Source: Mageeibacillus sp. UBA1193
Lineage (GTDB): Bacteria > Bacillota > Clostridia > Saccharofermentanales > Saccharofermentanaceae
Length of the DNA stretch: 29,665 nucleotides
NCBI GenBank assembly: GCA_002310155.1
Contig: DBYF01000056.1
Span: 2,516-32,180, forward strand
Reading direction: 5' to 3'
Under the pieces are notes generated by a model. The model worked only from the letters and a program-made list of their open reading frames with translations. It ran no database searches and had not been told where the DNA came from. The position numbers and the translations under genes were made by a program. This document shows positions 1 through 6,889 of this stretch, piece after piece. Every line of letters begins with the position of its first letter. Position 1 is the first letter of the stretch.

Positions 1-1131
1 GTCGGATTAAAGTCTTTTTCTTCGTTCTCGAATGTTATCGTGAATGAAGACTCGGATTCCCAGCTCCGTTATGTCACGATGGTCGATGAGATCGTAAAGG
101 CATGTACAGAGATGAGTAAGACTTATACCGGAGCGATCATGCTTCTGGAGAGATCGACGAAACTGTCGGAGCTTCTCAAGCAGGAGAATGTTGTCCGTCT
201 GGATTCCTCAGTTACGAATTCCATGCTCCAGTCGATCTTCTACAAAGGTTCCCCGATGCACGATGGCGCGCTCCTGATCCGTGAGGGCAGGATCATTGCC
301 GCAAGATGCCATGTCCCGCTGTCCGAGACATTCCATATGATCGAACGTTATGGTACCCGTCATAGAGCGGCAGTAGGTGCCAGTGAGATCGGTGATACAG
401 TCGCGGTCGTAGTTTCTGAGGAACGCGGTACTATCTCTGTTGCTGTGGATGGCACGCTCTACGAGATGAAAGATGGAAACGATCTGCGCAAGAATCTGTT
501 CTATCTCCTCGGTCTGTCTGCTTCGCCCAGCAAACTTGCGATCCGCGGCAAGGTGAAGAAGCACAATAAAAAGAACACGAACTCGAAGAAAAAGACGAAG
601 GTTGCTGTTGCTACAGCTTCCAATGAGCCGGTAACTGCTTTCTCGGTAGCAGAGTCTTTACGCGATGCTGCAGATGACCAGCGTGATGATGAGACACTGC
701 CGATCGTCGCAAGAAGGAAGAAGAAGGCAAAAACGGAAAAACGTGCCAGAAATGCACTGCTTTTCCTGATCTCTTTCCTGTTTTCCATTATGCTGTGGAT
801 GTACATCCAGGTCACGACCAATCCGGTCACAGAGAGAACATTCACGCTCCAGCTTCAGTATGAGAACGCGCAGGTCCTCGAAGAGAAGAATCTCGCAACA
901 CAGTATCCGATGCAGCTTGTTACAGTACGTATCGTCGGCCGTAAGAGTGTCATGGACAGTCTGACTGCTTCCGATCTTTCTGCTTATCTGGATCTTTCTA
1001 ATGTGAATTCGACCGGATCTGTAAGACTGAAGGTCAATGTGAAGTGTGACGAGAATGTTTATTTCCGTGTAACGATGCAGAGACCGGAAGAAGTTCCTGT
1101 ATCTGTGTACACGCTTGAGTCGGAAGATTAG
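1..1131 (+). CDS. cdaA: Diadenylate cyclase fused to a YbbR/CdaR-like domain (5' partial)
   Basis: This protein should condense two ATP into cyclic di-AMP at the membrane, controlling potassium, osmotic and cell-wall homeostasis. The frame is open from base 1, so the N-terminus (in CdaA, three membrane helices) lies upstream; the GTG at 40 is internal. Counting from codon 1, the DAC domain covers about residues 20-160, with the DGA motif at 88-90 and the RHR motif at 120-122, both intact. A lysine-rich linker follows (about 180-250), then one hydrophobic segment (about 252-272) and a single YbbR-like beta domain to the end. In Bacillus, CdaA and its regulator CdaR (a YbbR protein with several repeats) are separate adjacent genes; here they share one chain with one repeat. 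The stop lies 16 bp from the convergent stop of the next gene. The domain calls are strong. That the YbbR part regulates the cyclase is inferred from CdaR. Confidence 0.93.
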   Translation, partial: VGLKSFSSFSNVIVNEDSDSQLRYVTMVDEIVKACTEMSKTYTGAIMLLERSTKLSELLKQENVVRLDSSVTNSMLQSIFYKGSPMHDGALLIREGRIIAARCHVPLSETFHMIERYGTRHRAAVGASEIGDTVAVVVSEERGTISVAVDGTLYEMKDGNDLRKNLFYLLGLSASPSKLAIRGKVKKHNKKNTNSKKKTKVAVATASNEPVTAFSVAESLRDAADDQRDDETLPIVARRKKKAKTEKRARNALLFLISFLFSIMLWMYIQVTTNPVTERTFTLQLQYENAQVLEEKNLATQYPMQLVTVRIVGRKSVMDSLTASDLSAYLDLSNVNSTGSVRLKVNVKCDENVYFRVTMQRPEEVPVSVYTLESED

Positions 1132-1147
1132 TATCCCGAATTAAAGA

Positions 1148-2299
1148 TCAGAGACGTGAAATAACGTCGATTGCCTGTTCGATGCTCTCACCGATGGAGA
1201 GATTGCGGAAACATGCGATCCGTCCGAGAAGATGGATCGACTGGCATTCTTTTGCGAGAGTCACATATTTCCCGTAAAGCTCGAGACTCTCCGGAGTGAT
1301 CTCCGGCTCGAATGGTTCTGTGTATCCTCTCGAAGCTGAGAAGTATGGCGATTCCAGACACAGACTTGTGTGTCCGTCGATATTCTGAAGTGTCATATAC
1401 TTGCTTTCCGTAATACGGACCGTGTCATTGTTGTTCGGAGTCAGCATCACGGCACAGTCATTTTCGAAGTCGGTCTTAATATCCTGGAAAGATACTTTAC
1501 CCGTTCTGTACGGCAGAGCACCGAAACAGTACTTATAGAGCTTGTCCAGTGACGGTGTGTAGATAATGGGCCCGCGGAACGGGATACCATCGAAAAGCAC
1601 TGTTGAATTATCCTGATGGATCGAAATACGGCTCAGTGCATTTGTGTTCAGATATACACTGATCGCGGGATGATCGATCATGTGCTCCATGACCGACATG
1701 AATCCCTGCATCGGCATGGCCTGGATGCTATCCGTGTAGTAACAGTCATCACTTCCCGTATCAACATAAGCATCGTTACTATATGAATCATCAGCCGGTG
1801 CAAAAGAACTGCCGGCTTTTTTGTTGATGTCCAGCGTCAGGATATTCTCGATCATGAAACGTCCCAGATCGATCAGTTTGGTATCGTGGCAATTGATGAG
1901 CTGGTCAACAGAGATCCTCTTTTCTCCGGGAAAGGAAGATTCCATTTTGGAAAGAAGGGCAGCTGCCTGCTTCTCGCCGAAGAGAGTTTTTAACGAGTTT
2001 GCGTTGAGGGGGAGCGGTACTTTCATGTCACGGTAGGAAAGAAAGACACGGTGACGGTAAGGGAAGAATGATCCGAACCGCTTGATGAACTGGTATACGT
2101 TTTCACTCTCTGTATGAAAGACCTGAGGTCCACGTGTCTGTACACGGATCCCGTTCGGACGGATATCCTCGAAGAGAGAACCGCCGATATGGGATTCGCC
2201 TTCAAAACAGGTAACAGAGTATCCGGATTCAGCCAGCAGACGGGCTGCTGCGCATCCGGAAATACCGAGTCCGATTACGATCGCATCTTTCTGTACCAC
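1148..2299 (-). CDS. UDP-galactopyranose mutase-like flavoprotein, catalytic residues altered
   Basis: The 383-residue protein aligns along its length with Glf, which converts UDP-galactopyranose to UDP-galactofuranose for cell-surface glycans. The N-terminal FAD-binding motif is clear (GLGISG at 10-15, acidic F-E-G near 32-34, HIGG at 37-40), as are GPQVFHT (57-63), the C-terminal GR dipeptide (359-360) and an active-site-type Arg at 295. Against remembered E. coli and Klebsiella Glf, the first His of the HxxH motif is Gln59, the Arg of the F-x-D-R-Y-Q motif is Ser191, the Trp of K-Q-W is absent, and the Tyr-Tyr-Asp near the C-terminus reads Asn-Leu-Ser (366-368). FAD binding is likely, but classical mutase activity is doubtful. 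The start is GTG, with a GGGGA ribosome site 7 nt upstream. The gene stands alone, divergent from the amidase gene and convergent with the diadenylate cyclase gene. It could be another UGM-fold oxidoreductase. Confidence 0.85.
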   Translation of the reverse strand: MVQKDAIVIGLGISGCAAARLLAESGYSVTCFEGESHIGGSLFEDIRPNGIRVQTRGPQVFHTESENVYQFIKRFGSFFPYRHRVFLSYRDMKVPLPLNANSLKTLFGEKQAAALLSKMESSFPGEKRISVDQLINCHDTKLIDLGRFMIENILTLDINKKAGSSFAPADDSYSNDAYVDTGSDDCYYTDSIQAMPMQGFMSVMEHMIDHPAISVYLNTNALSRISIHQDNSTVLFDGIPFRGPIIYTPSLDKLYKYCFGALPYRTGKVSFQDIKTDFENDCAVMLTPNNNDTVRITESKYMTLQNIDGHTSLCLESPYFSASRGYTEPFEPEITPESLELYGKYVTLAKECQSIHLLGRIACFRNLSIGESIEQAIDVISRL

Positions 2300-2465
2300 A
2301 AAAACTTCCCCTTATACCAAAAGTAATATAATTTTATACGATAACATTTAAGAATTCAAAACATTTTTACATAGGATTTCAATGAATCCTTGAAGAGCGG
2401 AACATACGGCACAATTCTGTAATAAAGGATACGCAAAGATGTAAATTCCCCGCCACAGGTGCTGT

Positions 2466-2478
2466 GTTAGAATCTAAC
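2466..2478 (+). promoter_or_regulatory. Extended -10 promoter overlapped by a 13-bp palindrome
   Basis: GTTAGAATCTAAC is a perfect 6-bp inverted repeat around one central base. TAGAAT (2468-2473), preceded by TG, makes an extended -10 for the amidase gene starting at 2509; the -35 region is poor. A palindrome over the -10 box could be an operator. No cognate regulator is evident nearby. Confidence 0.45.
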
Positions 2479-2508
2479 CTGTAAACTTGTGTTTGAAGGG
2501 ATTTGCGT

Positions 2509-3894
2509 ATGGATAAAGCAAATGAAAGACCAAATCATGGACAGGACAGACCTCGCGAGAACGGGGTCCCGGATCTTAGTGATCTGATGAATCAGAAGAA
2601 GGAGATTCCACAGAACGAACAGGTTGTGGATCTGTCTTCATTGATGAATGAGATACGTCGGGTACCTACAGCCGGAGCTCCCAAGGCACTGACTACACCT
2701 TCGAAGCCGCAAGCTCCCAAGCCGGCTGCCATGCCTGCTGTACAAAAAGAAACACAGAATACACCGGTAGTAAACAGAACGCCTCAGAGACCTGCTGCAG
2801 CAGCAACTGCTCCCGCGGTTTCGCATGAAGCACAGAAACCAGCGGCTGCAGCCACTGAAGCTGCCCCTGCAGCTCAAAGACCGGGCTCGTCCGCAGCAGT
2901 AAAGAAGGAAGCTCCGAGGACAAATGCTCCTGTACGCCGTACAGCTGAACAGGGCTCGCAGCATCGTACATCCCAGCCGCAGAGAAGACTTCGTGATCCG
3001 AAACTGGAAGCGAAGAGAAGACGTGTGTCTATTATCCTTGCCACAACACTGATCCTGCTTGTTCTTGCGATCGGTGTGGGCATCTTTTATGCAATTACGC
3101 ATTGGCCGTCAAAATCGAAAAACTCAGAAGCGCCGACAACAACTACTACCATGCCTATGACTTCTGAAACCACAACAACTTCGGAAATGACGGAAAGCAC
3201 TACTACTGAAACAACGCTTCCGGAAGCTACACCGACGCCGGCGGTTACACCTTTCCCTTCTGGCGGACCGGCTCTTACCGGTTACTGTGTTGTGATCGAT
3301 CCGGGTCATCAGGCTGTCGCTAACACAGATCCTGAAGTAATGTCTTCTTCCATGGGCGGTTCTAAAGATAAGTCCGCGCAGGGTTATATAGGTAAGGTAA
3401 CCGGTACAGATGAATCCGAGATCAACCTTCAGACCGCACTGCTGCTGAAAGAGTATCTTGAGTCCCTCGGCTGTGAAGTTTATCTGACACGTGAGACGAA
3501 TGATGTCGATATTTCCAATAAGGAAAGAGCGGAGATGGCAGTATCTCATGATCCGGATGTTTTCATCCGTCTGTACTGTAACGCCGCGAATGATTCAAAG
3601 ACCAGTGGCTGCGAAGTTATTGTTCCGTCTTCCGGTAAGTATGCAACTTCACTCCAGGCGTGGGGAGAAAAACTCGGTAAGTCTTTTGAAACATACACGG
3701 GAAGTGCTTTTAACGGCTGTAAAGCAAGTAATAGTTATAGCGGCCTGAACTGGGCAGATTCTGTTCCGTCCTTTATGATCCGCATGGGTTATCTGACCAA
3801 CAGTGACGATGAGGCGAAACTTCTGGATGCTGAGTATCAATATAAAGAGTGCCAGGCGATCGCCGAGTTTATCTCGACTATGGCGAAACACTGA
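2509..3894 (+). CDS. Membrane-anchored N-acetylmuramoyl-L-alanine amidase-like protein, probably inactive
   Basis: This 461-residue protein has type II topology. Its cytoplasmic tail (1-172) is rich in Pro, Ala and Gln and carries two copies of a short motif (PDLSDLMNQKK at 21-31, VDLSSLMNEIR at 40-50). A basic stretch precedes one membrane helix (about 173-197), then a Thr/Ser/Glu/Pro-rich linker, then an amidase_3 domain outside the cell (about 258-461). Family members use zinc ligands His-Glu-His and a catalytic Glu to cut the peptide stem off peptidoglycan. Here His267 (DPGH) and Glu304 are present, but the second His of the usual I-H-x-N motif is Tyr356 (RLYCNA) and the catalytic Glu before Gly-Tyr/Phe-Leu is Arg425 (IRMGYL). 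It may therefore bind or regulate rather than cut the wall. ATG 2509 is preferred over the in-frame TTG at 2503 because GAAGGG lies 8 nt upstream of it. It heads a rightward run with the next two genes. Confidence 0.9.
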   Translation: MDKANERPNHGQDRPRENGVPDLSDLMNQKKEIPQNEQVVDLSSLMNEIRRVPTAGAPKALTTPSKPQAPKPAAMPAVQKETQNTPVVNRTPQRPAAAATAPAVSHEAQKPAAAATEAAPAAQRPGSSAAVKKEAPRTNAPVRRTAEQGSQHRTSQPQRRLRDPKLEAKRRRVSIILATTLILLVLAIGVGIFYAITHWPSKSKNSEAPTTTTTMPMTSETTTTSEMTESTTTETTLPEATPTPAVTPFPSGGPALTGYCVVIDPGHQAVANTDPEVMSSSMGGSKDKSAQGYIGKVTGTDESEINLQTALLLKEYLESLGCEVYLTRETNDVDISNKERAEMAVSHDPDVFIRLYCNAANDSKTSGCEVIVPSSGKYATSLQAWGEKLGKSFETYTGSAFNGCKASNSYSGLNWADSVPSFMIRMGYLTNSDDEAKLLDAEYQYKECQAIAEFISTMAKH

Positions 3895-3898
3895 TGAT

Positions 3899-3927
3899 TT
3901 GTTGCACCTCCGTGTTTGTGGTAAAAT
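3899..3927 (+). promoter_or_regulatory. Candidate extended -10 promoter for the lipoprotein gene
   Basis: TGGTAAAAT (3919-3927) is an extended -10, with a weak TTGTTG 17 nt upstream (3899-3904). It lies just after the amidase stop and 32 bp before the lipoprotein start, so the lipoprotein and following gene may have their own promoter besides read-through. It rests on the sequence match alone. Confidence 0.4.
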
Positions 3928-3959
3928 AAAGCAGTTATTCTGGATTCGGAGGCTTCAAA

Positions 3960-5078
3960 GTGAAAAAATCAAGACTTGTAGCGATTATATGCTTGATGCT
4001 TTGTTTCACGATGCTTCTTCCTTCGTGCAAACTGCGCCGCAAGGGCAGCACAGTTACCACTGAAGAAGAGGAAGATCTGGACGAGGATACAGAAGATGAC
4101 TCCAAAGAAGCTGCGGAACAGGTCACAGATGCTACTGCTTTTCTGATGAGCGTGACATCTCTGGATCAGTTTATCAGCGACGGATCGATCTTTGCGGAGA
4201 ATGTTGCTGTTCCGACACCGACTCCTATCCCTGTCAATCAGACACCTCTCGGGCTGACAAATGATGTTGACGGTTATTTCAGCGGTCCGCTTCAGAATGC
4301 TACCATTGTAGATAACGAATTCTTCCGTTTTACGATCATCAGTTCTGAAGTTACTCCGGATGCTTATATTGTCACAGCTGAAATGGAGAATAAGTCGGAT
4401 GTTCCTTACAAACTCCGTATGTATAATCCGATTACCGATAATGGATGCGCTGATCCGTATTTTATCTACGAGTCGGACACCGTCGAGCCGCATCAAGTCC
4501 TGAATGATGTTACCAATTTTGCGACCTGTATCAAGGATTACAACGGTACTGAGCCGACACGTCTCGCATTCCTTCTGCTGGCGGTTCCTGTCAACAGAGA
4601 CCAGACGGCTGTCCTTGCGGATCCGAATCTTCAGCTGAATTATATTCCGGTGACGATCTTCCCGCAGGGCGAGGATGCTTTCCATTATGAAGATGCTCCT
4701 TTGGATCCGAATTCGATGATCGTCTTTGACAGTGAGGGCGCGGAATTCATAATTGATTCTTTCGAACTTGCAGATAACAAGTTCTGCGTGAACTACACAT
4801 TTATCAACAAGACAACGGATTATATCAAGCTTCAGCTTGACGGCGGGCAGATGACGATCGATCAGATCGTATTTGATACAGGTATCCAGGCTCTCTATAT
4901 TCCTCCGTACGGACGTCAGGTCGGCTGTTTTGCCGTAAGTCAGACTACGATCACCGAGGCCGGCCTTGATCCTAACCTGATCAAGACTGTTTCCATCCCG
5001 CTTCAGGCAAAATCACTGAATGATGAGCTGAAGGTACTTTGGGATACAGTAATTAAGAAAGAAATTGACTTCGGATGA
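3960..5078 (+). CDS. Predicted lipoprotein of unknown function
   Basis: The protein has 372 residues. A short basic N-terminus and a hydrophobic stretch end in a lipobox (LLPSC, Cys23), so it should be lipidated, cut by signal peptidase II and anchored on the outer face of the membrane. After Cys23 come a basic patch, a strongly acidic Glu/Asp run (about 36-48) and a Pro-Thr segment near residue 85. The remainder looks like two beta-rich immunoglobulin-like halves, each with 'N-K' turns typical of extracellular beta-sandwich domains (for instance E-N-K-S-D and F-I-N-K-T). I do not recognise a catalytic motif or a named family. GTG 3960 is chosen because CGGAGG lies 7 nt upstream and the signal peptide begins there. 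It sits between the amidase-like gene and the EF-Tu/SseB fusion gene, which suggests an envelope role, but that is inference only. Confidence 0.88.
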   Translation: MKKSRLVAIICLMLCFTMLLPSCKLRRKGSTVTTEEEEDLDEDTEDDSKEAAEQVTDATAFLMSVTSLDQFISDGSIFAENVAVPTPTPIPVNQTPLGLTNDVDGYFSGPLQNATIVDNEFFRFTIISSEVTPDAYIVTAEMENKSDVPYKLRMYNPITDNGCADPYFIYESDTVEPHQVLNDVTNFATCIKDYNGTEPTRLAFLLLAVPVNRDQTAVLADPNLQLNYIPVTIFPQGEDAFHYEDAPLDPNSMIVFDSEGAEFIIDSFELADNKFCVNYTFINKTTDYIKLQLDGGQMTIDQIVFDTGIQALYIPPYGRQVGCFAVSQTTITEAGLDPNLIKTVSIPLQAKSLNDELKVLWDTVIKKEIDFG

Positions 5079-5119
5079 TGTTATCCGTCACGAAATAAAA
5101 AGAAAAGGATAGAAGAAAT

Positions 5120-6259
5120 ATGGGTTTATTTGACAGAAAGAAAAACGCGGCTGAGAACAACGAATCAGTCGAGAAGAAGAGTGCGGCGATCGAGTATCCG
5201 TTTCTCACCATTCTTGTGGAAGAGGTTCTCTCCATGACTTCGACTGAGGTCTCTGTGATTGGAAATGTACGTGGTGCGGAGATCAAGGAAGGACAGGAGC
5301 TTTTTCTTCTGGGAAAGAATAATAAATCAATCAAGACCAGAGCGGTACGTGTTGAAGATACTCTCATGAGCAAACTTCCCAAGGCGGAAGTCGGAGAAAA
5401 CGTATCCGTCGTTCTTGAGGGTCTTCGTCAGGGTCAGGTGGAGAAGTATGAGGTACTGTCTTCTGTTAACTCTCTCTATGCTGAGACCGATGCGTCTGAA
5501 GAAGCTGTCAATCCGTATCTTACCGGTCTTCTCCGTGAAGCGAAGAGACTTCAGCAGGATAAGGATTTTATGGGCCGCCTGGTAGAACATGTTGCTACCG
5601 AAGCGAAGTTCCTTTCTCCGGCGATGCATCAGCCGGGAAATGAAGGCGATGAGTCGAAGGTAGGCGTTGCTCTTCTGCGTGGAAAAGACGGTAAGAACTA
5701 TCTTGCCGCTTTTACTGATCCGCACGAACTGGAGATCATGGACGGACTTCCGGAGAAACTTATCCAGCTCCTTGATTTTGACCGTATCATGATGATCGTC
5801 CAGCAGGCTCCGGTCGATGGACTTCTGATCAATGCGAAGACCGAAGGATTCGTCATTACACGTACCCTTCTTGAGGCACTTGCGATGCATAAGCGTAAGG
5901 TCGACAACCACATTAAGGAAAAGAAACTCGATCCGAAGCAGCCGATGATGCTTGCGATCCCGAACGAGGACAATATTCCGCATGAACTCTTCGATGCTCT
6001 GAAAGAACACATGAAGACAGAGCCGAGGATCCTCCGCGCGTGGTACAGCCTGATGATGATGCCGAAGGAGGATAAGAAGGAACACCTGATCATTCTCGAT
6101 ACACTTGAGGAAGCTCCGGAAGTATTCGGCGGTGTCGGTAGAGTAGCCCAGCCGTTCCTCAATGAGATGCAGCTCAACATGCAGGCAGCTGCAAGAGTCG
6201 GTGCGATGACTGAGAACATGATGCTGTTCTATGAGAGAGAGGACGATATCAACGTCTGA
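5120..6259 (+). CDS. EF-Tu domain-2-like barrel fused to an SseB-like protein
   Basis: This 379-residue protein has no signal peptide or membrane segment and is predicted cytoplasmic. Residues about 27-118 resemble the beta-barrel of translation factors (EF-Tu domain 2), with an I-G-N-V-R-G-A-E-I-K-E-G-Q-E-L core as in V-x-G-x-V-x-x-G-x-I-x-x-G, but there is no GTPase domain. Residues about 132-250 resemble the SseB N-terminal domain, including the Y-L-A-A-F-T-D motif (235-area F-D-R-I block following), and about 268-375 the SseB C-terminal domain. SseB (enhanced serine sensitivity) has no settled biochemical role, so none is assigned here. The ATG is preceded by AAAAGGA. It is the last gene of the rightward run from 2509 and is followed by the bidirectional terminator at 6303. 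The SseB assignment is by motif memory and reasonably firm; the barrel assignment is a little less so. Confidence 0.82.
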   Translation: MGLFDRKKNAAENNESVEKKSAAIEYPFLTILVEEVLSMTSTEVSVIGNVRGAEIKEGQELFLLGKNNKSIKTRAVRVEDTLMSKLPKAEVGENVSVVLEGLRQGQVEKYEVLSSVNSLYAETDASEEAVNPYLTGLLREAKRLQQDKDFMGRLVEHVATEAKFLSPAMHQPGNEGDESKVGVALLRGKDGKNYLAAFTDPHELEIMDGLPEKLIQLLDFDRIMMIVQQAPVDGLLINAKTEGFVITRTLLEALAMHKRKVDNHIKEKKLDPKQPMMLAIPNEDNIPHELFDALKEHMKTEPRILRAWYSLMMMPKEDKKEHLIILDTLEEAPEVFGGVGRVAQPFLNEMQLNMQAAARVGAMTENMMLFYEREDDINV

Positions 6260-6302
6260 TCCCGATTCAGGACTGATCCACAATTCATCTGGAAAAGAAA
6301 AG

Positions 6303-6326
6303 ACCCGCAAAACTGATTTTGCGGGT
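6303..6326. terminator. Bidirectional intrinsic terminator
   Basis: A perfect 10-bp stem, ACCCGCAAAA / TTTTGCGGGT, closes a CTGA loop. To the right it is followed by a T-rich run, ending the gene stopping at 6259. Read leftward it is followed by CTTTTCTTTT, ending the tmRNA transcript. A second small hairpin (GCGGT/ACCGC, 6340-6354) lies between it and the tmRNA 3' end. Confidence 0.8.
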
Positions 6327-6358
6327 TGTTCTTTACTTTGCGGTTTTATACCGCGATC

Positions 6359-6737
6359 TGGTGGAGGCGAGGAGAATCGAACTCCTGTCCGAAACCACGT
6401 CAACAAGGACATCTCCGGGTGCAGTTCGTGTTTGGAGTATTCCCCTGGATCACGTTCCCACGAACAGGAAGAGATCTCCGGTAGCTTCATAGATACATCT
6501 CCGACGCAAAGCTTTGCCGAAGGCGTGGTCCCGTTTAACCTGCCGACAGGTAAGGTCTGTCATCTGACATCTCCGGTCCGGCCGACAGATAGACCGGGGA
6601 GATGGTAGCTAGATTAAGCAGCTACGAGTTGTGTGTTGTTTGCAATTACTTGCATTTCTCGTTTTTTAAAGAGGCCAACGAGAATCCTCTACCCGCTTTC
6701 CAAGTCTCCACGACCCCGTCGAAACCAGTGCGCCCCC
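6359..6737 (-). ncRNA. ssrA: tmRNA (transfer-messenger RNA)
   Basis: This is the trans-translation RNA that frees stalled ribosomes and tags the broken peptide for proteolysis, working with SmpB. Read on the minus strand, the 5' end GGGGGCG (6737-6731) pairs along 7 bases, with one G-U, with CGCCTCC near the 3' end. The CCA end is encoded (6361-6359). The T-arm GGAGTTCGATTCTCC-type sequence and the 5' ACTGGTTTCGACGGGG element are both present. The mRNA-like part encodes the tag at 6643-6614. Several GC-rich hairpins between the tag and the T-arm fit the pseudoknot domain. At about 379 nt it is of normal single-piece length. It has its own promoter to the right and shares the bidirectional terminator to the left. 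Confidence 0.96.
6614..6643 (-). other. tmRNA tag reading frame (ANNTQLVAA)
   Basis: After the resume site (preceded by GTAATT), codons GCA AAC AAC ACA CAA CTC GTA GCT GCT and stop TAA encode A-N-N-T-Q-L-V-A-A; the tRNA-borne Ala is added before it. The Ala-Ala end is the usual ClpXP-type degron. The L-V-A-A end differs from the common (A/S)-L-A-A, and the encoded tag is nine residues rather than E. coli's ten. Confidence 0.9.
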
Positions 6738-6775
6738 AGAAATACAACTCTCAATTCATGGGTTTATGATTGGAG

Positions 6776-6804
6776 ATTATACAAAATGTGTTATTGGATA
6801 GCAA
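6776..6804 (-). promoter_or_regulatory. Promoter of tmRNA
   Basis: On the minus strand, TTGCTA (6804-6799) and a perfect TATAAT (6781-6776) are separated by 17 nt. Transcription would begin near 6768, giving a leader of roughly 30 nt to be removed (by RNase P in known systems) to make the mature 5' end at 6737. Confidence 0.55.
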
Positions 6805-6820
6805 TAGTACCGATGGTTTA

Positions 6821-6848
6821 TTCACACAAGTTATACAAGTGATATAAT
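6821..6848 (+). promoter_or_regulatory. Promoter of the GH3 beta-glucosidase gene
   Basis: TTCACA (6821-6826) and a perfect TATAAT (6843-6848) are 16 nt apart, giving a start near 6855 and a leader of about 35 nt. It lies back to back with the tmRNA promoter. No clear operator palindrome was seen. Confidence 0.6.
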
Positions 6849-6889
6849 GTGTTTTAGGGATTTAGATATTTTTGATGAGGAGACGAGGT

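Noticed and set aside
2297..2359. Promoter of the Glf-like gene on the minus strand (TTGAAT and TATAAA)
   Set aside because: The spacer is only 15 nt and the region is so AT-rich that several alternatives fit equally well.
3111..3260. Thr/Ser/Pro-rich stretch in the amidase-like gene as a tandem repeat
   Set aside because: It is low-complexity linker sequence without a fixed repeat unit.
6340..6354. A small hairpin beside the tmRNA 3' end, considered as a separate terminator
   Set aside because: Only 5 bp and not followed by a T-run; the stem at 6303-6326 is the better terminator.
5327..6490. A 387-codon antisense frame spanning the EF-Tu/SseB gene and into the tmRNA
   Set aside because: It runs through a terminator and a structured RNA gene, and its product has no recognised domain.
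6231..6608. A plus-strand frame overlapping the tmRNA
   Set aside because: It is the complement of a clear ssrA gene with encoded CCA and tag, and it has no independent coding evidence.
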